Shown piece after piece: positions 58,223 to 64,000 of a stretch of 64,000 nt of DNA. Position 1 is the stretch's first letter; the number at the start of each line of letters is the position of its first letter. Source of the stretch: an uncultured Eubacteriales bacterium (GTDB lineage Bacteria; Bacillota; Clostridia; Oscillospirales; Acutalibacteraceae); the NCBI GenBank assembly GCA_900315815.1, contig ONAS01000003.1, positions 1-64,000 of the forward strand, given 5' to 3'. Under the pieces are notes generated by a model. That model did not search any database. It saw only the letters and a program-made list of their open reading frames with translations, and was not told the DNA's origin. A program made the position numbers and the translations under genes.

Positions 58223-59128
58223 ATGTATGATTTAGCCATCATCGGCGGCGGCGTCGCGGGAATGACCGCGGCGATCTACGCGGCACGGTCGGGATTGTCT
58301 GCCGTGATCCTTGAAAAAGCAGGCTTCGGCGGACAGGCGGCGCTGACCGCGAAAATCGAGAACTATCCCTCGTTCAGAGAGATCGAGGGCTTTGAGCTGG
58401 CGGCAAAAATGAAGGAGCAGGTCGACGCGCTGGGAGTGGAGAGCCGCTATGCGGACGTCACCGGGCTGACAAAAGCCGACGGCGTTTTCACGGTCACGAC
58501 GGACACGGACAGCATCACGGCAAAGACCGTCATCATCGCGAACGGCGTCCGCCGCAGAGAGCTGGGCATACCCGGAGAGGACGCTCTGCGCGGCAGAGGG
58601 ATCAGCTGGTGCGCCGTGTGCGACGGCGGCTTCTTCCGCAAAAAGAAGGTCGCGGTCATCGGCGCGGGCAATACCGCCCTCGGCGACGCGATCTATCTCG
58701 CGAACCTGTGCGAGGAGGTCTGCCTGATCTTCCGCCGTCCCTCCCCCACCGCGTCAAAAAGCTATCTGGACGCGCTGCAGGGTCTTGATAACGTCCGGCT
58801 CATGCCCCGGCATATCCCGCTGGAGATCAAGGGCGAAGGCACGGTCAGCGCCCTGCGGGTGAGGAATCTCGACACCGATGAGGAATATGATCTTCCGGTC
58901 AGCGGCGTATTTGAGGCGATCGGGCTGATCCCCGACAACGGGATTTTCTCCGATCTGGCCGAGCCGGACGAAAACGGCTACATCCTCACCGACGAGGATA
59001 TGTGTACAAAAACCGAGGGACTGTTCGCCGCCGGCGATACCCGACAAAAGCACCTGCGGCAGATCGTCACCGCCTGCGCCGACGGCGCGATCGCGGCGAC
59101 CTCCGCGCAGAAGTACCTGACGCGATGA
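58223..59128 (+). CDS. trxB: Thioredoxin reductase (NADPH)
   Basis: A 301-residue FAD flavoprotein that reduces thioredoxin with NADPH. Seen: IIGGGVAGMTAAIYAARSG at the start, redox centre SWCAVCDGGFF near residue 133, VIGAGNTALGDAIYLA (NADPH site, lacking one of the usual basic residues) and GLFAAGDTRQKHLRQIVTACADG. Slightly shorter than usual but complete. The stop overlaps the next gene by 4 bp. Confidence 0.95.
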   Translation: MYDLAIIGGGVAGMTAAIYAARSGLSAVILEKAGFGGQAALTAKIENYPSFREIEGFELAAKMKEQVDALGVESRYADVTGLTKADGVFTVTTDTDSITAKTVIIANGVRRRELGIPGEDALRGRGISWCAVCDGGFFRKKKVAVIGAGNTALGDAIYLANLCEEVCLIFRRPSPTASKSYLDALQGLDNVRLMPRHIPLEIKGEGTVSALRVRNLDTDEEYDLPVSGVFEAIGLIPDNGIFSDLAEPDENGYILTDEDMCTKTEGLFAAGDTRQKHLRQIVTACADGAIAATSAQKYLTR

Positions 59129-59805
59129 CAGAGATTCAGAAAAGGCTGTTTGCCTTACAGGACACAGAATACCGGGCGTTCACGATCAAGCTGAACCCGT
59201 CTGTCGATCCGGACGCCGTGATCGGCATCCGGATCCCCGCGCTGCGTGCGCTGGCTAAGGAGCTGAAAGGGACCGCGCAGGCGGCGGACTTTCTCGCTGC
59301 TTTGCCCCACCGCTTCTTTGAAGAATACAGCCTGCACAGCTTTCTGCTGTCCTACGTCAAAGACTTTGACGAAGCGGTAAGGGAAGCGGAGCGTCTGCTG
59401 CCGTATCTCAACAGCTGGGCGCTGACCGATTCCATGCGGATCAAGGCGTTTGACAGAAATCCCGAGCGTCTGCTGCCGCATATCGACAGGTGGCTTTGCA
59501 GCGATCACGCCTACACCGTCCGCTACGGTATCCTCTGCCTGATGAACCTGTTTCTGGACGAGCGGTTCGACCCCGCGTACTGTGACAAGGTCGCCGCCGT
59601 CAGAAGCGATGAATACTACGTCAACATGATGATCGCGTGGTATTTTGCCACGGCGCTCGCCAAGCAGTACGACGCGGCTCTGCCCTGCCTCGAACAACAG
59701 CGGCTGGACATATGGACGCACAACAAGGCGATCCGGAAGGCGATCGAATCCTACCGCGTCAGCGACGCGCACAAGGCTTATCTCAGAACGCTGACACGCA
59801 GATAA
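59125..59805 (+). CDS. AlkD-like DNA alkylation repair protein
   Basis: A 226-residue all-helical HEAT-like repeat protein of the AlkD DNA glycosylase family, removing alkylated bases. Seen: IGIRIPALRALAKEL near 32, HRFFEEYSLHSFLL, LLPYLNSWALTDSM near 92 and HIDRWLCSDHAYTVRYGILCLM near 125. The usual catalytic Asp/Trp region appears as NSWALTD and is compatible with activity, not tested. ATG at 59125 overlaps trxB (ATGA). Confidence 0.88.
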   Translation: MTEIQKRLFALQDTEYRAFTIKLNPSVDPDAVIGIRIPALRALAKELKGTAQAADFLAALPHRFFEEYSLHSFLLSYVKDFDEAVREAERLLPYLNSWALTDSMRIKAFDRNPERLLPHIDRWLCSDHAYTVRYGILCLMNLFLDERFDPAYCDKVAAVRSDEYYVNMMIAWYFATALAKQYDAALPCLEQQRLDIWTHNKAIRKAIESYRVSDAHKAYLRTLTRR

Positions 59806-59810
59806 CCAAA

Positions 59811-59838
59811 AAGACGACCCCGAAAGGTCGTCTTTTTT
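59811..59838. terminator. Terminator between AlkD-like gene and argF
   Basis: A perfect 9-bp stem (59811-59819 with 59826-59834), 6-nt loop, then TTTT on the plus strand; AACC-AAA before it. Serves both convergent operons. Confidence 0.9.
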
Positions 59839-59849
59839 ACGTTTGCTTT

Positions 59850-60836
59850 TTATGCCAGCGTCGCCGCGATCACGGCCTTGATCGTGTGCATGCGGTTTTC
59901 CGCCTCGTCGAATACGATCGAGCGCCCGCTCTCAAAGACCTCGTCCGTGACCTCCATGCAGTCGATGCCGAACTTGTCATGGATCTGCCTGCCAATGGTG
60001 GTGTTCAGGTCGTGGAACGCGGGCAGACAGTGCATAAAGCGGCACTGCGCGCCGGCGTTGTCCATCAGCGCGGTCGTCACGCGGTAGGGGGTCAGGTCGG
60101 CGATACGCTCCTCCCAGACCTCGTCAGGCTCGCCCATGCTGACCCACACGTCGGTGTAAATGACGTCGGCGTTCTTCGTCGCCTGTATCGGATCCTCGAT
60201 GAACTCCAGCACCGCGCCGGCAGCAGCGGCGATCGCCTGACACTGTGCGATCAGCTCTGCGTTCGGGAAATACTTCTTCGGCGCACAGGCGACAAAGTGC
60301 ATGCCCGTCTTTGCCGCGCCGACCATCAGCGAGTTGCCCATGTTGTAGCGCGCGTCGCCCATGTAGACCAGCTTTTTGCCCTTGAGTCCGCCGAAATGCT
60401 CGCGGATCGTGAGGAAATCGGCAAGGATCTGCGTGGGGTGGAATTCGTTGGTCAGACCGTTGTAGACCGGAACGCCGGCATACTTTGCCAGCTCCTCGAC
60501 GATCTCCTGACCGAAGCCGCGGTACTCGATCGCATCATACATCCTGCCCAGTACGCGGGCGGTGTCGGCGATGCTCTCCTTTTTGCCGATCTGCGAGCCG
60601 GTGGGATCGAGATAGGTCGGGTGCATGCCCAGATCCGCCGCCGCCACCTCAAAGGCGCAGCGGGTACGGGTAGAGGTCTTTTCAAATATCAGGGCAATGC
60701 TTTTGCCCTCGCACAGGCGGTGAGGGATCCCCGCCTTTTTCTTTGCTTTGAGATCAGCGGCAAGATCGATCAGCCCCTCGATCTCTTCGGGCGTAAGATC
60801 CAGTAATTTCAGAAAATGCTTGTTTTTTAAATCCAT
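59850..60836 (-). CDS. argF: Ornithine carbamoyltransferase
   Basis: A 328-residue transcarbamylase that makes citrulline from ornithine and carbamoyl phosphate. Seen: [16 protein letters not shown] near residue 50, [13 protein letters not shown] near 132 and the ornithine loop [10 protein letters not shown] near 268. Last of argJ-argB-argD-argF; start 19 bp after argD. Anabolic by context, distinct from ygeW at 17821. Confidence 0.97.
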   Translation of the reverse strand: MDLKNKHFLKLLDLTPEEIEGLIDLAADLKAKKKAGIPHRLCEGKSIALIFEKTSTRTRCAFEVAAADLGMHPTYLDPTGSQIGKKESIADTARVLGRMYDAIEYRGFGQEIVEELAKYAGVPVYNGLTNEFHPTQILADFLTIREHFGGLKGKKLVYMGDARYNMGNSLMVGAAKTGMHFVACAPKKYFPNAELIAQCQAIAAAAGAVLEFIEDPIQATKNADVIYTDVWVSMGEPDEVWEERIADLTPYRVTTALMDNAGAQCRFMHCLPAFHDLNTTIGRQIHDKFGIDCMEVTDEVFESGRSIVFDEAENRMHTIKAVIAATLA

Positions 60837-60855
60837 GTCGTCACCTCAGTCGTGC

Positions 60856-62013
60856 TTATTCATGCAATGCGTCGATGATGATCCCGATCGCCTTTTCCAG
60901 CTGTTCCCACGTGATGTTCAGCGGCGGGAGCAGACGCAGCTTTTCCTTTGCGGACAGGCAGAGCACGCCGTTTTCGATACATGCCGCGATCACCTCTGAG
61001 ACCGGCTTTGCGGTCGTGATGCCGACCATCAGACCCAGTCCGCTGACGGTAAAGCCCGCCTCGGTCAGCTTTGTGCGGATATAGTCGCCTTTTTTCCGTA
61101 CCTCGGCAAGGAAAGCGTCGTCCATGCGGTTGATGACGGAGATCGCCGCCGCCGCGCAGACAGGATTGCCGCCGAAGGTAGAGCCGTGGTCGCCGTAGGA
61201 AAGGACATCCGCGACCTTTTCGCTCATCAGGCAGGCGCCCATCGGCAAGCCGCCCGCGATGCCCTTGGCGGTGGTGACCACGTCGGGATGCAGGTCAAAC
61301 TGCTGATAGGAATAGAGGGAGCCGGTACGTCCGTTGCCGGTCTGCACCTCGTCGATCATGAAGATGATATCATTGTCGGCGCACAGCTTCCCGACCGCCT
61401 TGAGGTAATCCGCGGACATCGTATTGACGCCGCCCTCTCCCTGTACGGTCTCGAGCAGGACGCCCGCGACCTTGTTTTCGGCGATCAGCTTTTCCATACC
61501 GCCGATATCCTCGGCGTCGGCATAGAGGAAGCCCTCCGTCAGCGGCGTAAAGAGCTGATGGAAGCTGTCCTGACCGGTCGCCGCAAGGGTGGTCAGGGTC
61601 CTGCCGTGGAAGCTCTTGTGCAGCGTAATGATATGGAAGTATTCCGCGCCCTTGTGCTCCGCGGCGTATTTACGCGCGATCTTGACGGCGCATTCGTTCG
61701 CCTCGGCGCCGGAGTTTCCGAAGAACACGCGGCTCATGCCGGTGCGGGTGCAGAGGATCTCCGCAAGCTCCGCGCACGGAGCGGTATAGTAGAGGTTGGA
61801 GGTGTGCTGCAGGAGCTTCGCCTGCGCCGCGACCGCCTCCGCCCAGACGGGATCGCTGTAGCCGAAGGAATTGACGCCGATGCCGGACGTCATGTCGATA
61901 TATTCTTTGCCGCTGTCATCCCAGCACAGCGCGCCGCTGCCCTTGACGACAGCGATGTCAAAGCGCTTGTAGGTATGCGCGACATATTGATTGTCAGTTG
62001 ATTTGATACTCAT
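60856..62013 (-). CDS. argD: Acetylornithine aminotransferase
   Basis: A 385-residue class III PLP aminotransferase. Seen: DMTSGIGVNSFGYSDP near 40, FGNSGAEANECAVKIA near 97, FMIDEVQTGNGRTG near 218 and the PLP lysine in TTAKGIAGGLPMGACL near 245. It makes N-acetylornithine from the semialdehyde. It overlaps the argB stop by 4 bp. Confidence 0.96.
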   Translation of the reverse strand: MSIKSTDNQYVAHTYKRFDIAVVKGSGALCWDDSGKEYIDMTSGIGVNSFGYSDPVWAEAVAAQAKLLQHTSNLYYTAPCAELAEILCTRTGMSRVFFGNSGAEANECAVKIARKYAAEHKGAEYFHIITLHKSFHGRTLTTLAATGQDSFHQLFTPLTEGFLYADAEDIGGMEKLIAENKVAGVLLETVQGEGGVNTMSADYLKAVGKLCADNDIIFMIDEVQTGNGRTGSLYSYQQFDLHPDVVTTAKGIAGGLPMGACLMSEKVADVLSYGDHGSTFGGNPVCAAAAISVINRMDDAFLAEVRKKGDYIRTKLTEAGFTVSGLGLMVGITTAKPVSEVIAACIENGVLCLSAKEKLRLLPPLNITWEQLEKAIGIIIDALHE

Positions 62014-62885
62014 TTTTTGTCACCCTTATCGGCGATCACCATGGTGCCGGCGCCCTCGTCCGTGAGCAGCTCCATCAGGATGGAGTGCGGGACCCTGCCG
62101 TCCATGATGATGACCTGCTGAACGCCCTTGTAGATCGCTTCGATACAGCAGCCGACCTTCGGGATCATGCCGCCGTCGATCACACCCTCACGGCGGAGCT
62201 GCTGTGCCTCGGATACCGTGATGAACGGGATCAGGCTGTCGGGGTCGTTCTTGTCCCTGAGGATCCCCGCGATGTCGGTCATCATGATCAGATTCTGCGC
62301 GCCGATCGCGCCCGCTACATGGGCTGCGGCGGTGTCGCCGTTGATGTTGTAGGCATTGCCGTCGCGGTCACAGCCGATGGTGGATACGACGGGGATATAG
62401 CCCTTTTCCAGAAGGTCGAGGATCGGCTCCGCGTTGACGTTGGTCACGGTGCCGACATAGCCCAAACGGGCGTCCTTCTGCTTTGCTTCGATCAGTCTGC
62501 CGTCCATGCCGGAGATGCCCATCGCTCTGCCGCCCTTGCTCTCGAGCAGGTTGACCAGCGTTTTGTTGACCTTGCCGGACAGCACCATCTGGACGATGTC
62601 GATGGTTTCCTTATCGGTGACGCGCAGACCGTCGACGAACTGCGGCTCCTTGCCCAATTTCGCCATGACGCTGTTGATAGCGGGGCCGCCGCCGTGCACC
62701 AGCACGACCTTGACGCCGATCAGCCACAGCAGGACGATATCCTGCATGACCTGTTCCTTGAGCTCTTCATTGACCATGGCGTTGCCGCCGTACTTCACGA
62801 CAACGATCTTGCCGCTGTATTTTTTGATATTCGGCAGAGCCTGCGTCAGCACCTCTGCCCTCTCCGCGTTGGAAAAATTGTTCAT
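62010..62885 (-). CDS. argB: Acetylglutamate kinase
   Basis: A 291-residue amino-acid kinase that phosphorylates N-acetylglutamate. Seen: VVKYGGNAMVNEELK near 30, VVLVHGGGPAINSVM near 62, NINGDTAAAHVAGA near 180 and GGMIPKVGCCIEAI near 240. The long N-terminal helix suggests the hexameric, arginine-inhibited type. Starts 18 bp after argJ. Confidence 0.97.
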   Translation of the reverse strand: MNNFSNAERAEVLTQALPNIKKYSGKIVVVKYGGNAMVNEELKEQVMQDIVLLWLIGVKVVLVHGGGPAINSVMAKLGKEPQFVDGLRVTDKETIDIVQMVLSGKVNKTLVNLLESKGGRAMGISGMDGRLIEAKQKDARLGYVGTVTNVNAEPILDLLEKGYIPVVSTIGCDRDGNAYNINGDTAAAHVAGAIGAQNLIMMTDIAGILRDKNDPDSLIPFITVSEAQQLRREGVIDGGMIPKVGCCIEAIYKGVQQVIIMDGRVPHSILMELLTDEGAGTMVIADKGDKK

Positions 62886-62903
62886 TTGCCTTTCCCTTGC
62901 CCC

Positions 62904-64000
62904 TTATGTTCTGTAATCGCCGTTGATCTTGACGTAATCGTAGGTCAGATCGCAGCCCCACGCGGTCGCGCTGTATGCGCCGCTGTTCAGGCTGACGAGG
63001 ATATCGATCTCTTTTTCCAGCAGGATCTCCTTGGCGGTCTCCTCGCTGAATTCCACGCCCGCGCCGTCCTTGCAGACGAGCAGCTCGCCCTTGGCACTTC
63101 TGAAGCTGACGTCGATCTTCGTCACGTCCACGTCCGCGCCGGAATATCCGATCGCGCACAGCACGCGTCCCCAGTTGGCGTCCGCGCCGAACATCGCCGC
63201 CTTCAGCAGGGATGAGCAGATGACGGACTTCGCGACGGTTTTGGCGGTCGCTTCATCCGCGGCGCCGCTGACGGTGCATTCCAGCAGCTTTGTCGCGCCC
63301 TCGCCGTCGCCGGCGATCATGCGGCACAGCCCGACCGTCACGGTGTTGAGTGCTTTCATGAATACCGCGAAATCCTCTCCGTCCGCGGTGATCTCGGGAT
63401 TGCCCGCCATACCGTTGGCGAGGATCACCACCATGTCGTTGGTGGAGGTGTCTCCGTCGACGGAGATCATGTTGAAGGTGCTTTGGATATCGCCGGACAA
63501 TGCCTTCTGCAGCATTGCCGGAGAAACTGCGGCGTCGGTGGTGAGGAATACCAGCATCGTCGCCATGTTCGGGTGGATCATACCGCTGCCCTTGGCGATG
63601 CCGCCGATGCGACAGGTCTTGCCGCCGACGGTGAATTCAACGGCGACCTCCTTGGCGATCGTGTCGGTGGTCATGATGCCCAGCGCCGCCTCGTGGCTGC
63701 CGTCCGCGTCCAGTCCGCCGCAAAGAGCGGGCAGAGCGGCGGCGATCGGCTCGACCGACAGCGGCTGACCGATGACGCCGGTCGACGCGACAACGATATC
63801 CTGCGCACTGATCGACAGCTCCTTCGCCGTCAGCTCGGACATCGCCTGAGCGATCTCGATGCCGTCGGCGTTGCAGGTGTTGGCGTTGCCGGAGTTGCAG
63901 ATGATCGCCTGCGCATAGCCGTCCTTGATGTGATCCTTCGTGACGGTCAGGGGCGCGCCCTTGACCAGATTGGTAGTATATACCGCCGCGGCGGCGGCCT
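62904..64000 (-). CDS. argJ: Bifunctional ornithine acetyltransferase/N-acetylglutamate synthase, 5' end beyond window
   Basis: The C-terminal 365 residues of ArgJ, which recycles acetyl groups from acetylornithine to glutamate. The self-cleavage site is in HPNMATMLVF; VASTGVIGQPL and DGDTSTNDM are conserved. The frame is open to the right edge (AAAAVYTTNLVKGAP), so the true start is outside. No argC is seen; it should lie upstream past the edge. Confidence 0.96.
   Translation of the reverse strand, partial: AAAAAVYTTNLVKGAPLTVTKDHIKDGYAQAIICNSGNANTCNADGIEIAQAMSELTAKELSISAQDIVVASTGVIGQPLSVEPIAAALPALCGGLDADGSHEAALGIMTTDTIAKEVAVEFTVGGKTCRIGGIAKGSGMIHPNMATMLVFLTTDAAVSPAMLQKALSGDIQSTFNMISVDGDTSTNDMVVILANGMAGNPEITADGEDFAVFMKALNTVTVGLCRMIAGDGEGATKLLECTVSGAADEATAKTVAKSVICSSLLKAAMFGADANWGRVLCAIGYSGADVDVTKIDVSFRSAKGELLVCKDGAGVEFSEETAKEILLEKEIDILVSLNSGAYSATAWGCDLTYDYVKINGDYRT

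Noticed and set aside
1..64000. tRNA or rRNA genes
   Set aside because: No cloverleaf or rRNA-like conserved blocks were recognised by eye on either strand; a tRNA scan would be decisive.

Overview
The window looks like a chromosomal segment of a gut-type Bacillota (Clostridia, Oscillospiraceae/Ruminococcus-like). This is inferred from GC-rich coding sequence with AT-rich intergenic gaps, sigma-A-type promoters and AGGAGG ribosome sites, type I dockerins with cohesin-like modules and Thr/Pro linkers, an ATP-dependent PEP carboxykinase, and the Gram-positive style of the transporters. No rRNA, tRNA or CRISPR array was seen. I assigned 55 protein genes. The first (adenylating enzyme) and the last (argJ) are cut by the window edges.

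Layout. 1-1112: partial AMP-binding enzyme and a PqqD-like protein. 1228-7053 (minus): a self-contained fructose PTS operon, fruR-fruK-fruA-ptsH-ptsI. 7328-13827 (minus): an imidazole/amidohydrolase deaminase and a BMP-type purine/nucleoside ABC transporter whose ATPase gene is frameshifted; divergent from it is guanine deaminase (14128). 15489-16815: ECF sigma factor and membrane anti-sigma candidate. 16875-23757: arcC, ygeW and ygeY, divergent from a YheO-type regulator and two PLP enzymes. Together with the deaminases and transporter these suggest purine/ureido-compound uptake and fermentation, with carbamoyl phosphate converted to ATP. 23936-27585: a dockerin protein with three cohesin-like modules, and a GH3-like protein. 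27764-33817: EamA transporter, copper module csoR-copA (with a copZ-like tail) and pckA.

34057-35983 holds the most unusual object: one RepA-like AAA ATPase gene enclosed by about 250-300 bp inverted arms. Each arm has an outer terminator hairpin, a GTTGGTG-type heptamer array, three 9-bp iteron-like repeats and an inner terminator hairpin. Smaller inverted heptamer arrays of the same family sit at 12438-12486 and inside the csoR-copA operon (31294-31597).

36067-44922: dockerin/CBM esterase, a membrane protein, a PP2C phosphatase, an L,D-transpeptidase-like protein without its cysteine, then a minus-strand housekeeping block (uvrC, rsmD, coaD, coiled-coil protein) and a second HPr. 45145-49578: rimM-trmD, an AlgJ/AlgI-like O-acetylation pair and a zinc-ribbon membrane protein. 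49742-55377: CLC antiporter and a maltodextrin-type ABC importer without its ATPase. 55879-59805: murE-type ligase, DtxR-type regulator, trxA, trxB and an AlkD-like protein. 59850-64000 (minus): arginine biosynthesis argJ-argB-argD-argF.
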